Source: Wenjunlia tyrosinilytica
Lineage (GTDB): Bacteria > Actinomycetota > Actinomycetes > Streptomycetales > Streptomycetaceae
Length of the DNA: 64,000 nt
Direction of reading: 5' to 3'
Assembly (NCBI RefSeq): GCF_014646055.1
Contig: NZ_BMMS01000008.1
Location: forward strand, 124,001 to 188,000
The notes beneath the pieces were generated by a model, which worked only from the letters and a program-made list of their open reading frames with translations, did no database searches and was not told where the DNA came from. This document shows positions 38,564 to 47,321 of the stretch, one piece after another. The number at the start of each line of letters is the position of its first letter. The first letter of the stretch is position 1. The position numbers and the translations under genes are program-made.

Positions 38564-39337
38564 TCAGGCCGAGGGAGCGCTGTTGCGGCGGCGCAGACCG
38601 GCGAAGCCGATCCCGGTACCGATCACTCCCACGACGATGCCGACGATGCCCAGTGTGCGTGCCGTGGTGTCGCTGGTGTCGGAGGAGGCCTCGTCGTGTC
38701 CCCCGGCTGCCTTGTCGCCTCCGGCTGCCTTGTCGCCTCCGGCGGTGTCTCCCGCCTTGTCGGCGGAGTGGTCGTCCGAGGCACCGGCGGCGCCGCCGTG
38801 GTGGCCCTCACCGGTGGCCTTGGTGAGGGTGAGCACCGGGGCGGGGTTGTCGGGCTCGGCCTGGCCCTCCTCGGGCTCCTGGATCCAGCGGACGACCTCG
38901 CCGCCCGCGTACGTCTGCAGCGCCTTGAAGACCAGCTTGTCGGTGTCGGTGGGAAGCGGTCCCACGGAGATCGGGAACTCCAGGAACTCACCTGGATTGA
39001 TCTTCCCTCCCGACCATGTGACCTTGGTGACGGCCTCGGTGACCTGGCCGTCGTCGGTCTTGATCGGCTTGTCCAGCTTCGCCTTGGTGACCTGCACCTT
39101 CCATCCGGCGACCGGGGTGGTCGACACGGAGGCCAGCGGGTGGTCGGTGGGAAGGTTGACCTCGACCTTGGTGGTCGCGGCGTCGTCACGCTCGTTGGGG
39201 ACCTTGAAGGTCAGCTTGGTGTAGCCCCCCTGTTCGGCCTCGTCCGGGTTGACGGTGACATGCGCGAAGGCGGGGCCGGCCAGCAGGAGGACGGCGGAAC
39301 CGGCGATCAGGCCGACGGTGGCGATACGGGTCTTCAT
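38564..39337 (-). CDS. YcnI-family copper-binding membrane protein
   Basis: A 257-residue protein: signal peptide cut before HVTVNPDEAEQGG, whose N-terminal His forms the YcnI monohistidine copper site; a DUF1775 beta-sandwich domain with a conserved Trp in WIQEP (about 155); a disordered Ala/Gly/Asp/His-rich linker with repeats of AGGDKA; and one C-terminal membrane anchor followed by RRRN. The ATG at 39337 has GGAG upstream. It belongs to the copper directon. Confidence 0.9.
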   Translation of the reverse strand: MKTRIATVGLIAGSAVLLLAGPAFAHVTVNPDEAEQGGYTKLTFKVPNERDDAATTKVEVNLPTDHPLASVSTTPVAGWKVQVTKAKLDKPIKTDDGQVTEAVTKVTWSGGKINPGEFLEFPISVGPLPTDTDKLVFKALQTYAGGEVVRWIQEPEEGQAEPDNPAPVLTLTKATGEGHHGGAAGASDDHSADKAGDTAGGDKAAGGDKAAGGHDEASSDTSDTTARTLGIVGIVVGVIGTGIGFAGLRRRNSAPSA

Positions 39338-39460
39338 GCGGACTCCATCCGGAGCGGGCACGCGCGGCCGATCGACCGGCGTGCGGAAGTGTCGTGGGGA
39401 TCCCAGGTGGGAAGCGCTGCCGCGGCCCCGGACCCGTGCTGCCGAGACGGCAGGCGGAGG

Positions 39461-40246
39461 TCAGGCCGCGAGGGCGAGCGCGGGCGGACCGCGCAGGACG
39501 ACACAGTGCTGGAGGAGTGCGGGGCGCGGACCGGCCGGTTCGGCGGTGGCCGCGGCGAGCCCTCGCGGGGAAGCGGTGCCCGGCGTCCCGTCGAGCATGG
39601 CCCGGACCAGCGCGAGCGCCGACCGCAGCGCGGACCCGGCGACCTGTGCGGCCCGCCCGGTCAGGTGCACCAGCCGCCACAGCGCCGCCTCGCCCCGGTG
39701 GAGGAACCAGCCCGCGGCGAGGGCGGCGGCGAGATGGCCGATGATCATCGGCGCGGCGGAGGAGAGCACACCGCACATCTCGGAGGGCGCGGTGGTGCTG
39801 TAGGCGCCGGAGTTGAGCGCGGTATGACCCAGGTCCTCGGTGTGCGCACCGCCGGGCACCGCTCCCGAGGGGGCGGTGTGGCCGACGGTGGGGCACAGCA
39901 GCCGAGCCGCGATCAGCTCGAGCTGGGACAGCGGATGGGAGTGTCCCGTGGTGACCTGGTTCCGAGCGGCGCCGTGGCCCACGTTCTGACCGACGCGGAA
40001 CAAGGTGTGCAGGACCAACTGCCCGCCGAGGAGGGACCCCGCTATGCCGACGAGGGAGCGCTCCCTCCCGGCGAGGGACGCCGCGACGGCGAAGACGGCC
40101 GGCCAGCCCGCCGCCAGGGCCCACAGCGGCACGGAACCGCCCGACGCCGCGCCGTGCCCGGCGGCGGCCAGCACGACGCAGACCGCGGAGAACACCGCGG
40201 CTCTGGTCAGTCGCAGGTCCACTGCGGCGCGAGTGAAGGTGGGCAT
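39461..40246 (-). CDS. Polytopic membrane protein of the copper cluster
   Basis: A 261-residue hypothetical integral membrane protein with about six hydrophobic segments and many His in extramembrane loops (HTLFRVGQNVGHGAARNQ, GHSHPLSQ, HTALNSG), which would suit metal handling. No family function is known to me. It is the upstream-most gene of the directon leading to ycnI, sco, ecuC, copCD and dtpA, but a 123-bp gap separates it from ycnI, so it may have its own transcript. No CsoR-type operator was seen in the gap. Confidence 0.7.
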   Translation of the reverse strand: MPTFTRAAVDLRLTRAAVFSAVCVVLAAAGHGAASGGSVPLWALAAGWPAVFAVAASLAGRERSLVGIAGSLLGGQLVLHTLFRVGQNVGHGAARNQVTTGHSHPLSQLELIAARLLCPTVGHTAPSGAVPGGAHTEDLGHTALNSGAYSTTAPSEMCGVLSSAAPMIIGHLAAALAAGWFLHRGEAALWRLVHLTGRAAQVAGSALRSALALVRAMLDGTPGTASPRGLAAATAEPAGPRPALLQHCVVLRGPPALALAA

Positions 40247-40439
40247 GGCGCGGTCATCCTCTCACCTGGCTATGGGTGGCGCAGAGGGCGGGGTCAACCT
40301 GTGGGGGCGTACGCCCTACACGTCCGCAGCCGCCTTCCGCATCCGCCGAACGGGCGGTGAGGAGGCCAAAACAGGCTTAGCACCACTTCCATCCGGCAAT
40401 ACGTAGTGGTATGTCGAGCCGCAGCCAGGAGGCTGAAGC

Positions 40440-41270
40440 ATGAGCATCTGGTGGACCCTCCACTTGCGGCGCGAGGCTGCGAGCGTCCCGCTCGCCCGAC
40501 GCATTCTGCTCGGCACGATGGACACCGCCGGAGTGGATCCCGACATCAGCTACGAACTCGGGGTCGCACTGTCCGAAGCGTGTGCCAACGCCGTCGAGCA
40601 CGCGGCCGACGCCCGCTCGGGATCCGACGACGGATACCTCGTCACGGCACGCATCGACGGGGACCGATGCCGCATCGAAGTGCGTGACTCCGGCCCCGGC
40701 TTCCCCGAGGGCAGCCCGCTCCTGACCTGCCCGGACACCTCGCCCGGCGCCGACCGAACCGGCGCCGGGCCCGGTGCTTCAGGGGTCAATGGCGCCCGTG
40801 CCACCGGCACCGGTGCGAACCGGGCGGGGCCGAGGAGCGCTGCCGGGCCCAACGGAACAATTCTCCCAAAAGCGAAAAATGTCGCGAACGGTGCCACGTC
40901 GAACGGTCTCGCGTCGGGTGCCGCCATGAACGGTGCCGCGTCGAACGGTGCCGCTGCTCCGGGCGCCGGAGCGAGTGGCGCGGGAGCGAGTGGCGGAGGA
41001 GCGAGCGGCGCGGGAGCGAGCGGTGCCGCGTCGAACGGCGTCAAAGGTGCCCCGCCGAACGCCCCGTCGAGCCCCACGTCCGTGATCCTCGAGCGGAGCC
41101 TGGAACTCGCGGACCTCGCCGCGCTCTCCGCCGAGAGCGGCCGCGGGATGTATCTGATCGAGGCGCTGGCCGACCACGTCCAGTTCCGCAACTACCCGCC
41201 GCGCGGCGCCGTCGTCAGCTTCGACAAGGCGCTGAAGTGGCGTGACGACGCCCTGCTGAAGGCCTCGTAG
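40440..41270 (+). CDS. Anti-sigma-type ATP-binding protein with a Gly/Ala/Ser/Asn insert
   Basis: A 276-residue GHKL ATPase of the anti-sigma-factor serine kinase group. The N box is ELGVALSEACANAVEHA (about 39-55), the G1 box EVRDSGPGFP (about 80-89), and the G2 box SGRGMYLIEALAD (about 233-245). Between G1 and G2, where relatives have about 15 residues, lie about 130 low-complexity residues (GASGAG and SNGA repeats). A short AT-rich stretch at about 40855-40885 inside this insert stands out against the GC-rich context. AGGAGG gives a strong start. The insert sits at the ATP lid, so kinase activity may be altered. It lies 3 kb from a SpoIIE-family phosphatase, a usual partner class. Confidence 0.85.
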   Translation: MSIWWTLHLRREAASVPLARRILLGTMDTAGVDPDISYELGVALSEACANAVEHAADARSGSDDGYLVTARIDGDRCRIEVRDSGPGFPEGSPLLTCPDTSPGADRTGAGPGASGVNGARATGTGANRAGPRSAAGPNGTILPKAKNVANGATSNGLASGAAMNGAASNGAAAPGAGASGAGASGGGASGAGASGAASNGVKGAPPNAPSSPTSVILERSLELADLAALSAESGRGMYLIEALADHVQFRNYPPRGAVVSFDKALKWRDDALLKAS

Positions 41271-41313
41271 CCGCGCGGCGACCCGCCCGGAGCCCCCGCG
41301 CGGCTCTGCCTCG

Positions 41314-41334
41314 GAGCGCCCCACTCGGGCGCTC
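41314..41334. terminator. Bidirectional terminator
   Basis: Perfect 8-bp stem GAGCGCCC / GGGCGCTC with a 5-nt loop between the convergent ATPase and aminopeptidase genes. Confidence 0.6.
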
Positions 41335-41339
41335 GAATG

Positions 41340-42845
41340 TCAGACGTTGTCGCTGGGGCGCAGGCTCAGCACCCAGGCCTCGACCTCGTCGCCGCGGCGC
41401 GGCAGGTCGGCGGAGAGGTTCCGGTTGCCGTCGGCGGTCACCAGGATGTCGTCCTCGATCCGCACGCCGATGCCCCGGTACTCCTGCGGCACGGTCAGGT
41501 CGTCGGACTGGAAGTACAGGCCGGGCTCGACGGTGAGCACCATCCCGGGCTCGAGCGTCCCGTCTACGTACGTCTCGGTCCGCGCCACCGCGCAGTCGTG
41601 CACGTCCAGGCCCAGCATGTGGCCGGTGCCGTGGAGGGAGTAGCGGCGCTGCAGACCCAGCTCCAGCACACGCTCGACCGGCCCCTCGATGAGCCCCCAC
41701 TCGACGAGCTTCTCGGCGAGCACCCGCTGTGAGGCGTCGTGGAAGTCGCGGTATGCGGCGCCCGGCTTCACGGCCGCGATGCCCGCCTCCTGGGCCTCGT
41801 ACACCGCGTCGTAGACACGGCGCTGGACGTCGGTGAAGGTGCCGTCGACGGGCAGGGTGCGGGTGACGTCGGCGGTGTAGAGCGTCCTGGTCTCCACGCC
41901 GGCGTCGAGCAGGAGCAGGTCGCCGGGGTTGACCGGGCCGTCGTTGCGCACCCAGTGGAGGGTGCAGGCGTGGGCACCGGAGGCGGCGATGGTGCCGTAG
42001 CCGACGTCGTTGCCCTCGACGCGGGCGCGCAGGAAGAAGGTGCCCTCGATGTAGCGCTCGGAGGTGGACGTGGCCTTGTCGAGCACGGCCACGACGTCGT
42101 GGAAGCCGCGGACCGTGGAGTCCACGGCCTTCTGCAGCTCGCCGATCTCCCATTCGTCCTTGACCAGGCGAAGCTCGTCGAGAGAGGTCTTCAGCTCCCG
42201 GTCGCGCTCCTCGGTGTCCTCGGAAGGACCGGTGATCTCGGCCACGACGGCTTCGAGGGCCGCGTCGTGGCCGCGGACGATCCGGGTGGGCACGGCGGCG
42301 GCGGCCTTGATCTCGTCACCGGCCTTGCGCACGTCGCGGCAGGGCAGACCCAGCAGCCGCTCGGCCTCGGCGAGGCTGTGCCTGCGGCCGACCCAGAGCT
42401 CACCCTGGCCGTCGAGCCAGAACTCGCCGTTCTCCCGGTTGGACCTCGGCAGCAGGTAGGCGGTCGCCTCGTGGCCGCCGGACGCGGACGGCTCCATGAC
42501 GAGCACGGCGTCCTGGGTCTGGTCACCGGTGAGGTAGACGTAGTCGCAGGACGCGCGGAACGGGTACTCGGTGTCGTTGGACCGCGTCCTCAGATTGCCC
42601 GCCGGGACGATCAGACGCTCGCCCGGGAATCGGGCGGACAGCCTGGCCCGGCGTTCGGCCGCGAGCCCCGCCTGCTCGATGGGCTCGAGGTCGCGCAGCT
42701 CGGTATCGGCCCAGCCGGACTTCATCAGGTCGGCGAGCTGGGGCGAGACCTCGGGGTAGAGGCCGTTCTTCCGCCCCTTGATCGGCTGCTCCTGCTCGCC
42801 GGTGTCAAGGGTCTCGGACTGCTGGGCCGCGTGGTCCTCGGTCAC
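41340..42845 (-). CDS. pepP: Xaa-Pro aminopeptidase
   Basis: A 501-residue M24B metallopeptidase that removes N-terminal residues preceding proline. The N-terminal domain (about 60-220) is the AMP_N/creatinase_N type; the catalytic domain has the five metal ligands in LLLLDAGVE, YTADVTRT, HGTGHMLGLDVHD, TVEPGLYF and RIEDDIL. The GTG at 42845 has GAGGAGG upstream; the frame opens at 43163 but runs through repeats and has no start with a ribosome-binding site. The gene stands alone between a bidirectional terminator and the SpoIIE-family gene. Confidence 0.94.
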   Translation of the reverse strand: MTEDHAAQQSETLDTGEQEQPIKGRKNGLYPEVSPQLADLMKSGWADTELRDLEPIEQAGLAAERRARLSARFPGERLIVPAGNLRTRSNDTEYPFRASCDYVYLTGDQTQDAVLVMEPSASGGHEATAYLLPRSNRENGEFWLDGQGELWVGRRHSLAEAERLLGLPCRDVRKAGDEIKAAAAVPTRIVRGHDAALEAVVAEITGPSEDTEERDRELKTSLDELRLVKDEWEIGELQKAVDSTVRGFHDVVAVLDKATSTSERYIEGTFFLRARVEGNDVGYGTIAASGAHACTLHWVRNDGPVNPGDLLLLDAGVETRTLYTADVTRTLPVDGTFTDVQRRVYDAVYEAQEAGIAAVKPGAAYRDFHDASQRVLAEKLVEWGLIEGPVERVLELGLQRRYSLHGTGHMLGLDVHDCAVARTETYVDGTLEPGMVLTVEPGLYFQSDDLTVPQEYRGIGVRIEDDILVTADGNRNLSADLPRRGDEVEAWVLSLRPSDNV

Positions 42846-42967
42846 GTTCTGCCTCCTCGTTGAGTACGCCTGCCCATCGTACGTATGGGCCCATCCCGTA
42901 TCGATCCGCGCGGAATGGAACGGGCCGCGGCCGCGGCTGACCTCGCCGGCGTCGGCGCGGTGGGAAC

Positions 42968-43049
42968 GGGCCGCAGTGCGAACGGGCCTCAGCGCGAACG
43001 GGCCGCAGGGGGAGCGGGCCTCAGCGCGAACGGGCCGCAGGGAGCCGGC
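42968..43049. repeat. 16-bp tandem repeat, about five copies
   Basis: Units of the form GGGCC(G/T)CAGNGCGAAC recur head to tail in the 205-bp gap between the SpoIIE-family stop and the aminopeptidase start; CGCAG and CTCAG variants alternate. The gap otherwise holds the pepP promoter. Confidence 0.6.
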
Positions 43050-43050
43050 C

Positions 43051-44493
43051 TCATTCGAAGCGGGCGGCCAGCAGGACGATGTCCTCGGTGCTCTCGGCGG
43101 CGTCGGCGTCATCCGGCAGGCAGGCGGACAGCAGGTGCTCGCAGAGAAGGTCGGGATCCTCACGTGTCTCGCGCGGCGCCCGGGCGGCCGCGGTGTGCAG
43201 CCTGGCGAACGACTGGTCCAGGGTGCCGCCGCCGCGGTGCAGCAGGCCGTCGGTGTAGAGAACGAGCGTCTCGCCCGGCTCCAGCGACATCTCCACGCTG
43301 GGTGCCTCCCAGCAGCTGAGCATCCCCAGCGGCGCGGACAGCGAGGTCTCCACGAACTCCACGCGCCGCTCCCCCACCAACAGCGGCGGGCAGTGCCCCG
43401 CTCCGGCGAGCACGAGACGGTGCTGGGCGGGCTCGGCGTAGGCGAACAGCGCAGTGGCCGACCGGGCCGGCTCCGTCAGTTGGAGCAGGAGCTCCAGATC
43501 GGACAGGACGGCGACGGGGTCCTCGCCCTCCATGACGGCGTAGGCACGCAACGAGGCCCGCAGCCGCCCCATGACGGCGGCGGCGCCCGGTCCTGTGCCG
43601 GTGACCGCGCCGACGGAGAGGCCGAGCGCGCCCTCGGGCAGGGCGAGCGCGTCGTACCAGTGGCCGCCGCCGGCGGTGCCGCTGCGGTGACGCATGCCCA
43701 GGCACACTCCCGGCACCCGTGGAAGCCGCGCGGGCAGCAACCCCTCGCGCAGCGTCCGCACATCGCGCTGTGCCCGGGCCAGGCGCAGGTGCTTGGCCAG
43801 GAGTTCGGCGGCGAACGAGCAGTACAGACCGGCGAGGTGCCGCTGCCGCTCGGTCGGCTCGGCGGGCTCGTCGTACATCCACACGACGGCGCCGAGTGTG
43901 CCCGTGGTCTCGGCGGTCAGGCGCAGCGCGTAGCTGGCGCCGATGCCGAGTTGGGAGGCGACCTCGCGGTGCCGCGGGGGCAGGGACAGGTCCGCGGCGA
44001 TGTCGGGGTGGAGCAGATCCGGGGGCGTCTCGCCGCTCGCGCCCTCCGTTGCGGGCGTCTGGCGGGAGGATGCGGGGATCTCGGCGTCCAGGGCCCGGCC
44101 GTATACGGCGGCCTCGCGGGGGACCGTCTCGAGGGTGCCGATGTCCGACCGTTCCAGCCCGAGGCCGACGGTGGTGTTGGGGCCCTGTCCGTCGGCGGGT
44201 TCGAGGACGGCCACGCCGCGCTGGGCTCCTACGAGGGCGGCCCCGGCCTGCAGCAGTTCGTGGAGGGTGGTGTCGAGGGAGTCGGTCCTGGCGAGGCGTT
44301 CGGTCAGCTCGTGCAGGGTGGTGAGATCGGACAACCAGGACGCCAGTCGGTCCTGCACGGCGGCGAGCTGCTCGACGGGCCGACCGGTGGTGTCCCGAGG
44401 GGCGGGGCGTTGCGCAGGAGGTTGTGCGGAAGCGTCAATTCCAGCCACTTCGGAGAAGTGCGCGCTGGTCATGGCACAGGTCTGTCTGTGCAT
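43051..44493 (-). CDS. SpoIIE-family PP2C phosphatase lacking two metal ligands
   Basis: A 480-residue protein with a GAF domain (about 60-215) and a PP2C/SpoIIE domain (about 245-478). Active relatives bind two Mn/Mg ions through Asp in GGDWYDA, GDVxGHG, TDGL and DDI. Here the first two positions are GGGHWYDA (about 275) and VGAVTGTG (about 290): Asp is replaced by His and Ala. The third (YTDGLL, about 411) and fourth (TEDIVLLAA) remain. Catalysis is therefore doubtful and a binding or sensing role is more likely. The ATG at 44493 has GGAG 5 nt upstream. Anti-sigma-type ATPase genes lie at 40440 and 48364; no anti-sigma antagonist is adjacent. Confidence 0.88.
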   Translation of the reverse strand: MHRQTCAMTSAHFSEVAGIDASAQPPAQRPAPRDTTGRPVEQLAAVQDRLASWLSDLTTLHELTERLARTDSLDTTLHELLQAGAALVGAQRGVAVLEPADGQGPNTTVGLGLERSDIGTLETVPREAAVYGRALDAEIPASSRQTPATEGASGETPPDLLHPDIAADLSLPPRHREVASQLGIGASYALRLTAETTGTLGAVVWMYDEPAEPTERQRHLAGLYCSFAAELLAKHLRLARAQRDVRTLREGLLPARLPRVPGVCLGMRHRSGTAGGGHWYDALALPEGALGLSVGAVTGTGPGAAAVMGRLRASLRAYAVMEGEDPVAVLSDLELLLQLTEPARSATALFAYAEPAQHRLVLAGAGHCPPLLVGERRVEFVETSLSAPLGMLSCWEAPSVEMSLEPGETLVLYTDGLLHRGGGTLDQSFARLHTAAARAPRETREDPDLLCEHLLSACLPDDADAAESTEDIVLLAARFE

Positions 44494-45118
44494 TTGGTCT
44501 CCGCGGAGCAAATATCCCTCTTGGGGGCATTTGTGGGGTTATTGGGAACCTGGCCGTATCGGTCTGTTTCCTGCAATAGCATCGCAAACCCCCATGTTGT
44601 GCTGCTCCGCTATCAACCTCTCCACTTGTACACGCACCCACTCTGGGATGTCCAGGATTGCCCAGGTCGCGGGGCTGGTGTCGAGGGCGATCATGGTTGG
44701 CTGAAAAGCCACTCGATTGCGTCAATTCTGTGCAGTCCAGACCTTTTCGACTACGCGTCATATCGATGGCCACGGGTACGTACGATGGGAGGGCAGCGGA
44801 GGGGAAGCCGCAGCACAAGCCCGTCATCCATTGGGCGGAACTGGTAGGGCCGCCCGTGCGTCTAAACAGACAATGCGCCATGCTCGACCGGGCGGCCACA
44901 ATAGACAGGCAACCCCGTGTCATCCCCCGAGTGGCAGGGTGTGAAACACCCAGGGGGCTACAGCCGCCAATCGCCACCTGTGCGCCACCCCGCGCCATGT
45001 TCCGAGCCACGTGCGGAGCGTGATGCGCTGCCTGGTACCTGGCGGTGCGGCGGTACGTGGCGTCGTTGGTGTTACGTGCGGATGATCCTTGAGCGCTAGC
45101 GGAAAGGAACGAGCGCAC
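44494..45118. other. Intergenic region, no confident gene
   Basis: The 625 bp hold the promoters of the SpoIIE-family gene (minus) and the primase-like gene (plus) and are AT-richer than the neighbours near 44500-44780. An 85-codon frame from the ATG at 44766 to 45023 has no ribosome-binding site, weak codon bias and no recognisable motif, so I do not call it. A small perfect hairpin, GGGTGT-gaa-ACACCC, lies near 44937. Confidence 0.4.
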
Positions 45119-45865
45119 ATGCGTGAGATCCTCGTAAGGCGACGCAGGACCAGGTCGGCGCTGCTCGGCGCCGCGCTGACCTACGCCGAGCAGTGGCAGT
45201 GGCCCGTGGTGCCGGGGGCGGGTTTGCAGACCCGCCAGGCGTGGCAGAGCCGAGGGGCCCGTGGGTCGATCCGCTCGTTCCTCGTCTCCTGCGCCCGCGG
45301 GAGCCGCAGGAGCCGGGAGAGCCCACCGCCGGTTCCACGGAGCGAGGAGCTCTGCTCCTGCCCACGCCCCGACTGCGTGGTGCCGGGCGCGCATCCGCAG
45401 GACCCCGGACTGCTCGCCGCCACATGCGACCCGCGCATGGTCCGCTGGTGGTGGACCAACCGCCCCGACGCGCCCATCGTCCTCGCCACCGGTACGAAGG
45501 TGGCCGCCGTGAGCCTGCCCGCGCCGGCCGGGGCACGGGCGCTGGCCGCGTTCGACCGGGTGGGCGTTCCGCTCGGCCCGGTGGTGGCCTCGCCGACACG
45601 CTTCATGCTGCTCGTGCAGCCCTACTCACTCGATGAGTTGGGCGAACTGCTCGATCAGCAGGACTGGGTGCCGACTTCATTGCGCTACCACGGCAGCGGC
45701 GGCTACATCGTGCTGCCGCCGTCGGAGACCGCGGGCGGGAATCTGCGCTGGGAACGGCCTCCGGCCGCCAACGGGGTGCCCTGGCTGCCGACGATCGAGT
45801 CGGTGGTCACCACATTGGTGGCCGCGAGCGCGAGTGAGCCGGACGGCAGCCGCCTGGCGTTCTGA
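45119..45865 (+). CDS. Prim-Pol-like protein lacking the catalytic acidic motif
   Basis: A 248-residue protein of the Streptomyces group annotated as bifunctional DNA primase/polymerase. Family marks are YAEQWQWPVVPG, CSCPRPDCVVPGAHP, WWWTNRPDAPIVLATG and the closing YIVLPPSE. True Prim-Pol domains have a DxD metal site right after the ATG loop; here that stretch reads TKVAAVSLPAPAGA with no acidic residue, so polymerase activity is unlikely. About 25 extra basic/Ser residues interrupt the N-terminal third. The ATG at 45119 has GGAAAGGA 9-16 nt upstream. No replication genes are adjacent. A regulatory or structural role is possible but unproven. Confidence 0.75.
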   Translation: MREILVRRRRTRSALLGAALTYAEQWQWPVVPGAGLQTRQAWQSRGARGSIRSFLVSCARGSRRSRESPPPVPRSEELCSCPRPDCVVPGAHPQDPGLLAATCDPRMVRWWWTNRPDAPIVLATGTKVAAVSLPAPAGARALAAFDRVGVPLGPVVASPTRFMLLVQPYSLDELGELLDQQDWVPTSLRYHGSGGYIVLPPSETAGGNLRWERPPAANGVPWLPTIESVVTTLVAASASEPDGSRLAF

Positions 45866-46090
45866 CGCACGCACGGGTGACCGGCTGCCGCACTCGTTCG
45901 TGGTGGCCGCGCCGTTCAAGCCCGGCCATCGCTGATCACCCTTGAGCCAAAAGCGGTCTGACGGCGCGTTGAGTACTGCAAACGGGTGCTCGCGCGGCGT
46001 TTCATCGTGCTTGCCCGCGCTACCCTCGGGATCTTCGGTTCCACGATTCCGGCACAGCGGGATCAATCACACATACAGGGCAGGCCCCCC

Positions 46091-46873
46091 ATGGAGCGCT
46101 CGGCGAATCTGCGGACTGTCGCACTGGCGAGCGTGGTCTTCCTGGCCGCCGCTCTCCCGCTGGCGGCGGCGAGCGCCGGCCCCGCTTTCGACGCCATCGG
46201 ACAGCACCGCTCCGGTGGCGCCGTCGAGGCCTCCCCGCGCGCGGTCCCGGCAGAGCCGGGGGAAGCATCGCGGATCGCCTCGGCGGAGCATCCCGATCCG
46301 GTGGAATCCGCCGCCCACTCCTTGTCCCTGTTCGACCTGCCCCCGCTGAGTGCAACTGATGAGGCGGGCGAGGCTGGCGAGACGGATGAGCCTGGCGAGA
46401 CAGGGGAGGCAGGGGAGGCAGGCAGGACGGACGAGGCCAACGACGGTCGGACTGCGGGCGCGTCCTGCGGCCCGGAGGTCACCTCGCCGGAGGGCCTGAA
46501 GACACAGACCTGTGTGCTCACGGAGGCAGGCCGGACCTGGGCGCGTTCGTACTACCGGAACGCGACCGGTGACCCGTTGCGCATGGTCCTCACCCTGATG
46601 CGTGAGGACGGTCGGACGGTGCAGGTGCACTGCTCGGTCGCGGCCGCGAGGTCCAGCGGAACATGCGAGACGCCCCGCCGCAGGTCGTTGCCGGCACCGT
46701 CGCAGGCATCGCCGGGCGTGTCTTCGGGGTCCGAGGCGGGGGCGCCGGAGTCGGCAGGGGCGGCCGCGTCGGCCTCGGGGGCCACCGGGCTCGACAGCGC
46801 CGTCGCCGAAGTGGCGACGGAGGACGGCTCCCGGATGCTGATGCGCTCGGGGAGCAACGCTCCCGGGCAGTAG
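46091..46873 (+). CDS. Secreted low-complexity hypothetical protein
   Basis: A 260-residue protein with a signal peptide (hydrophobic core TVALASVVFLAAALPLAAA, about 9-27), a Gly/Glu repeat region (GETDEPGETGEAGEAG, about 95-115), then a compact central part with three Cys (ASCGPEVTS, TQTCVLTE, VHCSVAA) and a Ser/Ala/Gly-rich C-terminus. I do not recognise a family. Cys in an exported protein suggest disulphides. The ATG at 46091 is chosen because it begins a normal signal peptide; the frame opens earlier at 45986. A TACCCT -10-like sequence lies about 70 bp upstream. Confidence 0.65.
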   Translation: MERSANLRTVALASVVFLAAALPLAAASAGPAFDAIGQHRSGGAVEASPRAVPAEPGEASRIASAEHPDPVESAAHSLSLFDLPPLSATDEAGEAGETDEPGETGEAGEAGRTDEANDGRTAGASCGPEVTSPEGLKTQTCVLTEAGRTWARSYYRNATGDPLRMVLTLMREDGRTVQVHCSVAAARSSGTCETPRRRSLPAPSQASPGVSSGSEAGAPESAGAAASASGATGLDSAVAEVATEDGSRMLMRSGSNAPGQ

Positions 46874-47321
46874 GGCCGACGTAGGCCCCGCAGCGGCCCC
46901 GAAGCGGATCCCCGAGAAGCAGTCCGCCACGAAGGCGGAGGCTCCCATATGAATTGCATTCGAGGCGGCGCAACGCTTGACGGAGCCGCCGGGTCCGGAG
47001 AAGGACCGGACATGGAAGGGCCCGGCCGCTGGCGACGGGGGATGCACCAGCGACCGGGCTGTCCAAACGGTAACAAGAGATCGCCCGTTCGCAAATTCTG
47101 GAGGGATGGTTTCTACGTCGAATGACGTGCTGGAGACGCTAGTTGTGACGGGTCTCACGTCCTCCGGGCACCTAAGGCGGGCTCCTGAATTCGCCCTGGT
47201 ACGCACCGTGCTGCTAAGGCCCAAGTTCACGGAGAGAGCGGTCCCTCATAGGCATGAGGCAGCGGGGTACGGCCGATAGACCGCCTTCTCGGCGAGAAAA
47301 GACGAACTCGATCAGCCGCGA
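46874..47321. other. Convergent gap, nothing firmly assigned
   Basis: 448 bp between the ends of two convergent genes, visibly richer in A/T than the surroundings. A frame from the ATG at 47106 to 47279 (57 codons) has GGAGGG directly abutting the ATG, too close for good initiation, and no recognisable product. I see no strong hairpin. Confidence 0.4.

Noticed and set aside
40247-40439. CsoR-type copper operator near the copper genes
   Set aside because: No GTACCC-type dyad or other copper-regulator palindrome could be found in the gap.
42778-44847. 689-codon plus-strand frame opposite the SpoIIE-family gene
   Set aside because: No domain signature; the minus strand encodes recognisable GAF and PP2C domains.
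44766-45023. 85-codon frame upstream of the primase-like gene
   Set aside because: No ribosome-binding site, weak codon bias and no recognisable protein features.
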